In this document: positions 26,690 through 34,338 of the stretch, piece by piece | Numbering within the stretch: the first letter of the stretch is position 1 | Layout: each line of letters opens with the position of its first letter | Source: JAGQVA01 sp033764335 | Lineage (GTDB): Bacteria; Bacteroidota; Bacteroidia; J057 | Assembly (NCBI GenBank): GCA_033764335.1 | Contig: JANRJC010000046.1 | Coordinates: 8,331-72,330, forward strand | Direction: 5' to 3' | DNA length: 64,000 nucleotides | The notes under the pieces: model-generated | Told to the model about the DNA's origin: nothing | What the model saw: the letters and a program-made list of their open reading frames with translations, nothing else | Databases searched by the model: none | Program-made: the position numbers and the translations under genes

Positions 26690-28570
26690 ATGAGTAAGAT
26701 TATAGGAATAGACTTAGGAACGACCAACTCTTGTGTAGCCGTAATGGAGGGGAATGAGCCTACCGTTATTGTGAACTCCGAAGGGAAAAGAACCACTCCC
26801 TCTGTGGTTGCTTTTTCGAAAGAAGGAGAGCGTATCGTAGGAGAGCAGGCAAAACGCCAGGCACTGGCAAATCCCACCAAAACCATCCGCTCAATCAAGC
26901 GGTTTATGGGTGCTACTTTCCCCGAAACCAAAAAAGACAGAGCCGGTGTTACGTATGAAATTACCAGCGGAAGAAATAACCTCGCCGTAGCGAAAGTTGA
27001 CGACCGCACTTATACTCCCCAGGAGATTTCCGCGATGATCCTTCAGAAAATGAAGAAAACCGCAGAAGACTACCTGGGTTACGAAGTTAAAGAAGCCGTA
27101 ATCACGGTTCCCGCTTACTTCAACGATGCCCAGCGCAACGCAACCAAAGAAGCCGGTGAAATCGCCGGGCTAAAGGTTCGCAGGATTATCAACGAACCTA
27201 CCGCCGCTGCTCTGGCTTATGGTCTGGACAAACAAGACAAAAATATAAAAGTTGCCGTTTTTGACCTCGGTGGAGGTACTTTCGATATCTCGATCCTGGA
27301 ACTCGGCGACGGCGTATTTGAAGTACTTTCTACCAACGGTGATACTCACCTCGGCGGCGATGACTTCGACCAGATCATCATCAACTGGTTGATCGCGGAA
27401 TTTGCGCAAGAGCATAATGTGGACATAAGCAAAGACCCCAAAGCCATGCAGCGCCTCAAAGAAGCCGCTGAGACAGCCAAAATTGAACTGTCTTCCACCA
27501 GCCAATCTCAGATCAATCTTCCCTACCTTTCGATGGATCACGTAGGTCCCAAACACCTCGAAAGAACGCTCACCCGCGCCAAATTTGAACAACTGGCCGA
27601 CAAACTATTTGACCGCTGCCTCGGCCCCTGCCGCGAAGCGCTCAAAGCCGCTAAACTGTCGGTGGAGGAAGTGGACGAAGTAATCCTCGTCGGAGGCTCT
27701 ACCCGTATCCCCAAAGTACAGGAACTGGTAAAAGATTTTTTCAAAAGAGAACCCAATAAAAGTGTTAACCCTGATGAAGTGGTAGCCGTAGGTGCTGCTA
27801 TCCAGGGCGGTGTACTTTCCGGTGATGTTACCGGAGTACTGCTCCTCGACGTTACACCCCTTTCCCTCGGTATTGAAACAATGGGCGGCGTATTCACCCG
27901 CCTCATCGAAGCCAATACAACCATTCCGACCAAAAAATCGGAGGTCTTTTCAACCGCTTCTGATAGTCAGACCTCGGTAGAAATTCATATTCTCCAGGGA
28001 GAACGCCCCATGGCTATGGACAACCGTACCCTGGGTAAGTTCCACCTCGATGGCATTCCACCGGCACCGCGTGGTATCCCGCAGATTGAGGTTTCGTTTG
28101 ACATTGATGCCAATGGTATCCTCAACGTAAGTGCCCGCGACAAAGCGACCGGCAAAGAACAAAAAATTCGGATTGAAGCTTCTACCGGTCTGAGCGATGC
28201 GGAAATCGAAAGAATGAAACGTGAGGCCAAAGAAAACGAAGAAACCGACCGCCAGAAAAAAGAGCAGGTTGAAAAACTGAATGCTGCCGACGCGCTGATT
28301 TTCACTACGGAAAAACAACTGAAAGACCTCGGAGACAAACTTTCTTCCAACCACAAAACAGCGATCGAAGGAAGCCTCAAAGAACTGCGCTCTGCACATG
28401 AAGCCAAAGACCTAAGCCGCATTGAAGCCGCAATGGCTGCGCTCAATACCGCTTGGCAAAACGCCTCCACCGACCTCTATCAGGCAGAACAAAACGGACA
28501 GGCAAATCCTGCAAAAGAACAGGACAGCGATGTCACCGATGTCGAATACGAAGAGGTGGATGACAAATAA
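26690..28570 (+). CDS. dnaK: Molecular chaperone DnaK (Hsp70)
   Basis: This 626-residue Hsp70 has all the hallmarks: IGIDLGTTNSCVAVMEG at the N-terminus, VPAYFNDAQRNATKEAGEIAGL, IFDLGGGTFDIS-like motif (VFDLGGGTFDIS), VILVGGSTRIPKVQ, the substrate-binding beta domain, a helical lid and the C-terminal DVEYEEVDD. It refolds proteins with DnaJ and GrpE using ATP; neither partner gene is adjacent. It follows hsp20 by 18 bases and ends at a strong terminator at 28596-28623. Confidence 0.98.
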   Translation: MSKIIGIDLGTTNSCVAVMEGNEPTVIVNSEGKRTTPSVVAFSKEGERIVGEQAKRQALANPTKTIRSIKRFMGATFPETKKDRAGVTYEITSGRNNLAVAKVDDRTYTPQEISAMILQKMKKTAEDYLGYEVKEAVITVPAYFNDAQRNATKEAGEIAGLKVRRIINEPTAAALAYGLDKQDKNIKVAVFDLGGGTFDISILELGDGVFEVLSTNGDTHLGGDDFDQIIINWLIAEFAQEHNVDISKDPKAMQRLKEAAETAKIELSSTSQSQINLPYLSMDHVGPKHLERTLTRAKFEQLADKLFDRCLGPCREALKAAKLSVEEVDEVILVGGSTRIPKVQELVKDFFKREPNKSVNPDEVVAVGAAIQGGVLSGDVTGVLLLDVTPLSLGIETMGGVFTRLIEANTTIPTKKSEVFSTASDSQTSVEIHILQGERPMAMDNRTLGKFHLDGIPPAPRGIPQIEVSFDIDANGILNVSARDKATGKEQKIRIEASTGLSDAEIERMKREAKENEETDRQKKEQVEKLNAADALIFTTEKQLKDLGDKLSSNHKTAIEGSLKELRSAHEAKDLSRIEAAMAALNTAWQNASTDLYQAEQNGQANPAKEQDSDVTDVEYEEVDDK

Positions 28571-28595
28571 GAATTAATCAAAAGCGATTTTATCA

Positions 28596-28623
28596 GGGCT
28601 GCCTTCAGGCAGCCCTTTTTTTT
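28596..28623 (+). terminator. Intrinsic terminator after dnaK
   Basis: A perfect 8-bp GC-rich stem (GGGCTGCC/GGCAGCCC) with a TTCA loop is followed by a run of eight T. It lies 25 bases after the dnaK stop and marks the end of the hsp20-dnaK unit. Confidence 0.95.
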
Positions 28624-28655
28624 ATCTGGCTATGGCTCCGGCAGCCTGCCAGATA
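28623..28655. repeat. Interrupted hairpin next to the dnaK terminator
   Basis: TATCTGGC (28623-28630) is the exact complement of GCCAGATA (28648-28655), and inside it GGCT (28634-28637) pairs with AGCC (28643-28646). CTGCCAGA recurs ten bases on. It lies at the edge of the accessory run that follows. It may be a REP-like element or a second terminator for the opposite strand. Confidence 0.5.
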
Positions 28656-28787
28656 CTGCCAGAATGGCATCAGGTAGATATTTACTTGCTAGTGGCTTAC
28701 CCGCAAACGAGTATAAGGCTTCATGAATTTAGACTCACTTGTGTTTGGATATAGCTGCTGTTGGTAGCCGTTTTTTGCGAGTGTTCC

Positions 28788-29183
28788 TTAAATTACTTTT
28801 GACCTATCTGTTCGAAATGGTAAAGCCGATACTTGGATTTCATCTTCGTAAATAATATTCCCGGGATTTTCTCTCTTTACAGCTTCTACAACTATGTCAT
28901 ATTTTTCAAGAATTGCCTTCATGTCATACATCTTTTGTATATGATCATGTGCAGTATTTTTGTACCATGACAAAGAAACATTTTCCGAATTTTTATGCCT
29001 GGATTTGGAAAATCTCGTTGGGCGTTCCAGATTGATATTAAACCATTCTATGATTTCATCCAACAATTTGACATCGTAATGATAGGTGTCAGGGTGTCTT
29101 CTCAAGTATGCGGCAGCCTGAAATACTCCCGTCTCGTGATCGCCAGTTTCATTCCTAAATTGGGTTGTAAATCTGATATACAT
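28788..29183 (-). CDS. Unrecognised small conserved-type protein
   Basis: I do not recognise a named family. The 131-residue protein is soluble, with no signal peptide or membrane segment. It begins MYIRFTTQFRNETGDHETGVFQAAAYLRR and has a central EIIEWFNINLERPTRFSKSR and a charged C-terminal half. The layout resembles small standalone proteins scattered in Bacteroidota accessory regions. It is the last of three minus-strand genes separated by structured spacers. Function is unknown. Confidence 0.6.
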   Translation of the reverse strand: MYIRFTTQFRNETGDHETGVFQAAAYLRRHPDTYHYDVKLLDEIIEWFNINLERPTRFSKSRHKNSENVSLSWYKNTAHDHIQKMYDMKAILEKYDIVVEAVKRENPGNIIYEDEIQVSALPFRTDRSKVI

Positions 29184-29205
29184 TCTCTCGAAATTCTCTT
29201 AACTT

Positions 29206-29330
29206 GCTGCTAACAGTCTCGAATAAGCGTAGTGCGGGATTAGTCGCACTTCACTTTCATATTTGTTAATATTCAATTCGTTTAAATTTAGCACTTTCGC
29301 CCGCCCAATGCTTATAATGTGTTGGTATGT
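29206..29330 (-). repeat. Long cassette-like spacer with inverted ends
   Basis: Read on the minus strand, this spacer runs from an ACATACCAACACATTATAAGC end to CTTATTCGAGACTGTTAGCA. The ends contain complementary ATAAGC/GCTTAT blocks and a terminal CCAACA/TGTTAG pair. An internal hairpin GTGCG/CGCAC is at 29232-29249. It separates two small genes and resembles, in organisation, the shorter spacers at 29812-29847 and 30489-30521. Confidence 0.45.
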
Positions 29331-29343
29331 TGTTTTTTTCTTT

Positions 29344-29802
29344 TTAACAAATCCAAAATTTCTTGTTTTCGAAATCTATGATTGATGGTCCACTTGTACA
29401 ACCACCGATTTCGTCAATTTCGGTATCGTTCTTAGATTTTGTGATGATCCATTGTCCTGATTTGTGTTTTCTTAAAATACCTTCGTCAAGAATTTCTCTT
29501 GGTTCGGCCAAGGTCAATTGTCCGTCACCTTCGTAAATCACTTTTATGGAATCCCCTTTAATCATCACGGTCACTTTTTCTCCCATTGATTTTCCATTCC
29601 ATTCGGCAAATGCGATGTCATAACGATATTTTCCGTCTGGAGGGATTTCGCTTGAGTCAGTCGAAGGCCGAAGGCGATTTTGTGAGGCCGTTTGGGTACG
29701 GGTTGTTTCTTCGACTTCAGTTTCTATTTCATCGTTCTGATCTGTTGAATTGGAACAAGAAATAATCAAGGTTAGGATTAATATGGATAATAGAAATTTC
29801 AT
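29344..29802 (-). CDS. Small hypothetical lipoprotein
   Basis: This 152-residue protein has a lipoprotein signal with lipobox LIISC (Cys16), followed by an acidic Thr/Glu-rich linker. The mature part, from GKYRYDIAFAEWNGKSMGEKV to IDFENKKFWIC, is a short beta-rich domain with two Cys near the end. I do not recognise a named function; similar small lipoproteins are frequent in Bacteroidota accessory DNA. It lies between two cassette-like spacers on the minus strand. Confidence 0.68.
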   Translation of the reverse strand: MKFLLSILILTLIISCSNSTDQNDEIETEVEETTRTQTASQNRLRPSTDSSEIPPDGKYRYDIAFAEWNGKSMGEKVTVMIKGDSIKVIYEGDGQLTLAEPREILDEGILRKHKSGQWIITKSKNDTEIDEIGGCTSGPSIIDFENKKFWIC

Positions 29803-29811
29803 TTTCTCAAA

Positions 29812-29847
29812 TGACCGCTAACGGGTTTAGGATTCTCTGTCCGTTGT
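29812..29847 (-). repeat. Short cassette-like spacer site
   Basis: Read on the minus strand it starts ACAACGG and ends CCGTTAGCGGTCA, so AACGG pairs with CCGTT around a short unpaired core. The end GTTAGCGGTCA matches the end of the site at 30489-30521 (GTTAGTGGTCA) in 10 of 11 positions. Paired ends of this type, one per gene boundary, are how integron-like attC sites are organised, but the exact attC consensus is not met. Confidence 0.5.
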
Positions 29848-29871
29848 AAGTATGGTTCAAGCTTTCCTCGC

Positions 29872-30446
29872 TTATTTTATTGTCAAGTAAGAATAAAGTT
29901 TTTTGGCAAAGTCAGCAAGTTGGTTATCAGTTTCAAATTTGTAGTCATTGTCGGAATACTGAATTGATAACGTATAAATGTAACCGCTTTGTGCTTTGTC
30001 TGAATAAACTACTAAGTCAAAACGAGTTTAATTTAGCCCTTTTGATTGTCTGTAAAAACGAGTGTTTAGAAAATATGCATCTTGTCCCGAAGAGAGTTTG
30101 ATTTTTTCTTGACCGTCCTTGAATTTCTTAGGAAACTCTCTGTCAGGGTTTATTCTGTAACCACTTAAACATTTGTATTTGCAGTCTTCAAGGTTTTTTC
30201 CGTCTTGCTTAACGAAAAAAATTGTTACCATTACAGGTGCTCCATTAAATATCGCAGGCAGTGCAAGTCCGCTCGCTTCCATAAGCTGTTCGGGCCCTTG
30301 TATCCCTGTTGGCATTTGTACGGAACTTTTAGCGAGTAGTTTTCTGTCGTAACTGTTTTCAAACTGTCCCAAATTGTTTGGTCAACTTGTCCGAAAGCAG
30401 TTGTCGTCAAAGTTGCGATTACGATAAACGCCAAAAATTTTTCCAT
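29872..30446 (-). pseudogene. Broken gene for a small exported protein
   Basis: The gene starts MEKFLAFIVIATLTTTAFGQ, a clear signal peptide, and continues to about 30320, where the frame must shift so that VPYK joins MPTGIQGPEQLMEASGL. The second frame then meets an in-frame TAA at 30028-30030 but continues sensibly past it (TRFDLVVYSDKAQSGYIYTL) to a final TAA at 29872. An intact version would be about 190 residues. One frameshift plus one stop suggests decay, although assembly errors could explain either. The family is not recognised. It lies between two matching spacer sites. Confidence 0.7.
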
Positions 30447-30488
30447 TCTTATGTCCAGTTATATTGTTTCAATGTTGCGTTCATAGCC

Positions 30489-30521
30489 TGACCACTAACA
30501 TCCGCCTATTTCCAATGTTGT
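30489..30521 (-). repeat. Short cassette-like spacer site
   Basis: Read on the minus strand it starts ACAACATTGG and ends GATGTTAGTGGTCA, so AACAT pairs with ATGTT. It has the same layout and the same terminal GTTAG[C/T]GGTCA as the site at 29812-29847. It lies upstream of the broken gene, so that gene is bracketed by two matching sites. Confidence 0.5.
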
Positions 30522-30596
30522 TTCCGCAATGTACGGAAAAATTGGGTTCTCTGCCGTATGTCTCCTCTGCGGGTGGCGTCGCAGGGACTGGCTTTG

Positions 30597-30662
30597 TTGA
30601 GTAATGGCTCTGAGAGGCCCATTAAAACCACGGGGCGGTTGTATCTTGCAACCGTTACTCAA
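30597..30662. repeat. 66-bp element with inverted terminal repeats
   Basis: TTGAGTAATGG at 30597-30607 and CCGTTACTCAA at 30652-30662 are inverted copies matching at 10 of 11 positions. Inside the right end, CGGTTG (30636-30641) and CAACCG (30649-30654) form another hairpin. No gene is convincing in 30522-30725. It may be a MITE, a REP-like unit or the remnant of a mobile element end. Confidence 0.55.
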
Positions 30663-30725
30663 AACAAGAAACTTAACTTGGGGCAAATAAACCCTTTGTA
30701 AATAATTTTTCTTTTACTAATTCGC

Positions 30726-30743
30726 TTTCTGTTTTCACAGAAA
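30726..30743. promoter_or_regulatory. Candidate operator of the uxu operon
   Basis: An 18-bp palindrome, TTTCTGT-TTTC-ACAGAAA, ends 11 bases before the uxuB start. Upstream, TTTG about 19 bases before TAATTCG loosely fits the Bacteroidota promoter pattern (TTTG, then TAnnTTTG). The palindrome would then lie near the transcription start, where a sugar-acid repressor could bind. A 5' mRNA hairpin is the alternative. Confidence 0.35.
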
Positions 30744-30754
30744 CAATAAACCTC

Positions 30755-31570
30755 ATGCAACACTCCTTTGATGTTTCCGGCAAAGTGGTCGCTATCACCG
30801 GTGGTTCGGGGGCACTCGGCGGCTCTATGGCTAAAAGTCTGCTCGACGAAGGCGCGAGGGTTGCCATTTTAGACCTACGGCTGGAAATGGCGCAAAACCG
30901 CGTAACCGAACTTACCGCTGAAGGGGGTGAAGCAATCGCTATTGAGGCTAACGTGCTCGACCGAGAAAACCTTCAGGAAGCAAAAAAGGCCATTTTAGAG
31001 AAGTGGGGAAGAATTGATGTGCTCATTAATGCTGCCGGTGGCAATATGCCCGGTGCAACGATTCGCCCCGATCAGACGATTTTTGACCTTTCCATTGAGG
31101 CGTTCCAAAAAGTTTCCGAACTTAACCTCAACGGTTCGGTATTGCCTTCTCTGGTATTTGGCGAACAAATGGCTTTGCAAAAACAAGGGGTGATTATCAA
31201 TATTTCCTCCATGACTGCCCAACGCGCCATCAGCCGGGTCGTGGGTTATTCTGCTTCCAAAGCGGCGATTGACAATTTTACCCGATGGATGGCAGTAGAA
31301 ATGGCACTCAAATTTGGCGGAGGAATAAGGGTAAATGCCATCGCGCCGGGTTTTTTTATCGGTGATCAGAACCGAAATCTTCTCTTAAATGAAGACGGCA
31401 GCCTGACCGACCGAGGGAAAACCATTATCGCACATACGCCCATGGGGCGTTTTGGAGAATCCGAAGAACTTAACGGCACGATTCAATGGTTGTGCAGCGA
31501 CGCTTCAAAATTTGTCACCGGCATTGTGGTTCCCATTGACGGGGGATTTAGTGCTTGGAGTGGCGTTTAA
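30755..31570 (+). CDS. uxuB: D-mannonate oxidoreductase (SDR-type fructuronate reductase)
   Basis: This 271-residue SDR has a nucleotide-binding motif ITGGSGALGGSMAKSL near residue 12, NAAGGNMPGA near residue 90, catalytic Ser in INISSMTAQRA, Tyr/Lys in YSASKAAIDN and the C-terminal VPIDGGFSAWSGV, which is characteristic of the SDR-type mannonate oxidoreductases (Bacillus YjmF-like). It interconverts D-fructuronate and D-mannonate with NAD(P)H. The next gene is mannonate dehydratase, the following step, which supports the call over a generic SDR. It is the first gene of the operon, behind a candidate operator. Confidence 0.86.
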   Translation: MQHSFDVSGKVVAITGGSGALGGSMAKSLLDEGARVAILDLRLEMAQNRVTELTAEGGEAIAIEANVLDRENLQEAKKAILEKWGRIDVLINAAGGNMPGATIRPDQTIFDLSIEAFQKVSELNLNGSVLPSLVFGEQMALQKQGVIINISSMTAQRAISRVVGYSASKAAIDNFTRWMAVEMALKFGGGIRVNAIAPGFFIGDQNRNLLLNEDGSLTDRGKTIIAHTPMGRFGESEELNGTIQWLCSDASKFVTGIVVPIDGGFSAWSGV

Positions 31571-31605
31571 GATTTGTAATTTTACTACTACTCAATATTA
31601 TATCT

Positions 31606-32877
31606 ATGCTTCAATCGTGGCGATGGTACGGACCCAATGACCCCGTAAGCCTTTCAGATGTTATGCAGGCCGGGGCTACCGGCATTGTTACGGCTCTCCA
31701 TCATGTTCCCAATGGCGAAGTCTGGACCGTTGAAGAAATCAACCGCCGGAAAAAAATCATCGAGTGGGACGAAGTAAAAAACAAACCGAGAAACCTTCGC
31801 TGGGAAGTAGTGGAGAGCATTCCCGTTCCCGACCCGATCAAAACGGGTAGCCCCGAACGGATCCGGATGATCGAAAACTATAAACAAAGTATCCGAAACC
31901 TCGCCGCCTGCGGCATAAATATCGTCTGCTACAATTTTATGCCTGTGCTGGACTGGACACGCACAGATCTTAAATATGAAGTGCCTGACGGCTCTAAAGC
32001 CTTGCGTTTTGACCGTATGGCCTTTGCCGCTTTTGAACTTTTTATGCTAAAAAGACCTGGGGCAGAAGACATTTATTCGGAGGATGAAAAACGAAAAGCA
32101 AAAGAATATTTTGCCCAACTGAACGATGCCGATAAAGTACAACTTCAGCAGAACATTATTGCCGGTTTGCCCGGCTCGGATGAAGGTTATACCCTCACAC
32201 AGTTGCAAACCGTTCTGGACGCTTACCGCAATGTAAATGAAGACAAACTCCGAGAAAACCTGGCCTATTTCCTCGGAGAGATTGTTCCGGTCGCAGAAGA
32301 AGCCGGTGTGCGAATGGCCATTCACCCCGATGATCCGCCGTATTCGATTCTGGGGCTTCCCCGAATAGTAAGCACCGAAGCCGATGCCAATTTCCTCATC
32401 AATGCAGTGAAATCTCCCTCCAACGGCCTCACTTTCTGCACAGGCTCCTACGGTGTAAGAGCGGACAATGATCTGGCCGGAATGGTAAAACGACTGGGTG
32501 ATAATATTCACTTCATTCACCTGAGAAGTACCCGCCGCGATGCAGAAGGCAATTTTTATGAAGCAGACCACCTCGACGGTGATGTGGATATGTATGAAGT
32601 AGTAAAGGCGCTTGTAGAAGAAGAATTCAAAAGAGCAAAAACAGGCAGCGCCAATACCCATATACCCATGCGCCCCGACCACGGGCATCTTATGCTTGAT
32701 GACCTTCACAAAAAAACGAACCCCGGCTACTCTGCCATTGGCAGGTTACGCGGCCTCGCCGAACTTCGCGGCCTCGAACTAGGTATCAAAAGAGCTTTGA
32801 ACCCCCTTCCATTACCGATGAACCCCCTTCCGTCTGCCGTCCCCCTTACAAGGGGAACTGACGGGCCAAATAGTTAG
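31606..32877 (+). CDS. uxuA: Mannonate dehydratase
   Basis: ATG at 31606 is chosen because MLQSWRWYGPNDPVSLSDVMQAGATGIV is the family N-terminus; an in-frame ATG 51 bases upstream overlaps uxuB. The 423-residue protein has VCYNFMPVLDWTRTDL, MAIHPDDPPYSILGLPRI, GLTFCTGSYGVRADND, FIHLRSTRRD and RPDHGHLM, with the metal-binding His and Cys residues of UxuA. It dehydrates D-mannonate to 2-keto-3-deoxygluconate in the cytosol. The last 25 residues are unlike the family: they are Pro-rich and encoded by a repeat-laden stretch with a duplicated 12-mer, so the native end was probably near GIKRAL. Confidence 0.95.
   Translation: MLQSWRWYGPNDPVSLSDVMQAGATGIVTALHHVPNGEVWTVEEINRRKKIIEWDEVKNKPRNLRWEVVESIPVPDPIKTGSPERIRMIENYKQSIRNLAACGINIVCYNFMPVLDWTRTDLKYEVPDGSKALRFDRMAFAAFELFMLKRPGAEDIYSEDEKRKAKEYFAQLNDADKVQLQQNIIAGLPGSDEGYTLTQLQTVLDAYRNVNEDKLRENLAYFLGEIVPVAEEAGVRMAIHPDDPPYSILGLPRIVSTEADANFLINAVKSPSNGLTFCTGSYGVRADNDLAGMVKRLGDNIHFIHLRSTRRDAEGNFYEADHLDGDVDMYEVVKALVEEEFKRAKTGSANTHIPMRPDHGHLMLDDLHKKTNPGYSAIGRLRGLAELRGLELGIKRALNPLPLPMNPLPSAVPLTRGTDGPNS
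32799..32855 (+). repeat. Repeat-rich 3' end of uxuA
   Basis: GAACCCCCTTCC occurs at 32799-32810 and again at 32820-32831, and CCCCTT/AAGGGG forms a tight hairpin at 32842-32855. These elements code for the atypical Pro-rich tail of UxuA, suggesting that a normally intergenic repeat has been captured by loss of the native stop. Confidence 0.6.
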
Positions 32878-32880
32878 TTC

Positions 32881-32926
32881 ACCATTAACCATTAACCATT
32901 AACCATTGACCATTAACAATTAACAA
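32881..32926. repeat. CCATTAA heptamer tandem repeat
   Basis: About six head-to-tail copies of a 7-base unit (CCATTAA, with CCATTGA and CAATTAA variants) fill the gap between uxuA and the next gene. Such heptamer repeats are common in intergenic DNA of Bacteroidota and cyanobacteria. Units are too short and there are no spacers, so it is not a CRISPR. A CCATTnn heptamer also occurs inside hsdS. Confidence 0.85.
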
Positions 32927-32931
32927 CTACT

Positions 32932-34338
32932 ATGCTACACTTTCGACAATTTTCCCTGATAATTCTTTTCCTCAGCTTGTCTTTTTCTGTTTTCGGGCAG
33001 GGAGAGTGGAAAACACTATTTAATGGCAAAGACTTTACGGGTTGGAAACAACTCAACGGTCAGGCAAAATACACTATTGAAGATGGAGCGGTTGTCGGAA
33101 CTACCGTTCGCGGTACACCCAATAGTTTTATGGCTACCGAAAAAATGTACGGCGACTTCATCCTCGAACTGGAATTTTGGGTGGATCCGGAAATGAATTC
33201 GGGTATTCAGATTCGCTCCAACAGCCTGCCCGAATACAAAGAAGGCCGTGTACATGGTTATCAGATCGAAATTGATCCTTCGGAGCGCGGATGGAGCGGA
33301 GGGATTTATGATGAAGCAAGGCGCGGCTGGCTTTATCCCATGGATCACAATCCTGGTGCCCGCACAGCTTTCAAAAACAACCAGTGGAATCACTACCGTG
33401 TCGAAGCCATTGGGCCGTCTATACGCACCTGGGTTAATGGTATTCCGACTGCCGATCTGATTGACAATATGACCGCAGAGGGTTTTATCGCCCTTCAGGT
33501 ACACAGTATCCGGGATGAAGATCCGGAGGGAAAACAAATCAAGTGGAGAAATATTTTTATCCAGACTGAAAACCTGAAGCCCAGTCCCTGGACAGATATA
33601 CATGTTGTCAACAATATCCCCAACTACCTTTCTCCCCAGGAAAGAGCACAGGGCTGGCAACTGCTTTTTGACGGGAAAACCACTCAGGGATGGCGTGGCG
33701 CAAATAAACCCCAATTTCCGGCCAAAGGTTGGAAAGTAGAAAACGGAGAATTGATCGTCTTGTCTTCCTCCGGCGCAGAATCTCAAAACGGCGGAGACAT
33801 AATCACCGTGGATGAATTTAGCACCTACGAGTTTCAACTGGAGTTTATGATTACTCCCGGAGCTAATAGCGGGATTAAATATTTTGTCACCGAACAGTAC
33901 GCCAGTTCAGGCTCGGCCATTGGGCTAGAGTACCAGATTCTGGATGATGTCAAACACCCCGATGCCACACAAGGCGCAGCGGGAAACCGCACCATTGCCT
34001 CACTTTACGACCTTATTCCGGCCAGCAAAGGGAAAATCGTCAATGAACCCGGACAGTGGAACCATGCGCGCATTGTCGTGAGCGGAGTAAGAGTAGAGGA
34101 ATCGCCCAAGGGCAATAATCTGGAAAAAACCGAGTTTAAAGGCTCACATGTCGAACACTGGCTCAACCATAGAAAAGTTTTATCTTATGAGCGCGGTGAT
34201 CAGGCGTTTGGCGCGTTAGTTGCCCGCAGTAAATATGTAAACTGGAAGGATTTTGGCAACTGGCAAAGCGGCCATATTCTTCTTCAGGATCACGGAGATC
34301 AAGTTCACTTCCGCAGCATTAAAATCCGAAAACTGTAA
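32932..34338 (+). CDS. Exported protein with two DUF1080 domains
   Basis: This 468-residue protein has a Sec signal ending SVFGQ and two DUF1080 beta-sandwich domains: the first from WKTLFNGKDFTGWKQLNG to WRNIFIQ (about 25-220), the second from WQLLFDGKTTQGWRGAN to the end. Both carry the family's GxxxGWxxxN-type start, ELEFWVDPEMNSGIQIRS or QLEFMITPGANSGIKYFV, and KWRNIFIQ-like last strand. DUF1080 enzymes act on 3-keto glycosides outside the cytoplasm. It lies inside the mannonate operon, so it may release sugar acids that the cytosolic enzymes then degrade. kdgK overlaps its stop by one base. Confidence 0.88.
   Translation: MLHFRQFSLIILFLSLSFSVFGQGEWKTLFNGKDFTGWKQLNGQAKYTIEDGAVVGTTVRGTPNSFMATEKMYGDFILELEFWVDPEMNSGIQIRSNSLPEYKEGRVHGYQIEIDPSERGWSGGIYDEARRGWLYPMDHNPGARTAFKNNQWNHYRVEAIGPSIRTWVNGIPTADLIDNMTAEGFIALQVHSIRDEDPEGKQIKWRNIFIQTENLKPSPWTDIHVVNNIPNYLSPQERAQGWQLLFDGKTTQGWRGANKPQFPAKGWKVENGELIVLSSSGAESQNGGDIITVDEFSTYEFQLEFMITPGANSGIKYFVTEQYASSGSAIGLEYQILDDVKHPDATQGAAGNRTIASLYDLIPASKGKIVNEPGQWNHARIVVSGVRVEESPKGNNLEKTEFKGSHVEHWLNHRKVLSYERGDQAFGALVARSKYVNWKDFGNWQSGHILLQDHGDQVHFRSIKIRKL

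Noticed and set aside
30495..30686. Minus-strand 63-residue reading frame
   Set aside because: It crosses a spacer site and the 66-bp inverted-repeat element, with no recognisable protein pattern.
32881..32926. Short repeats considered as a CRISPR array
   Set aside because: Units are 7 bases, head to tail, without spacers.
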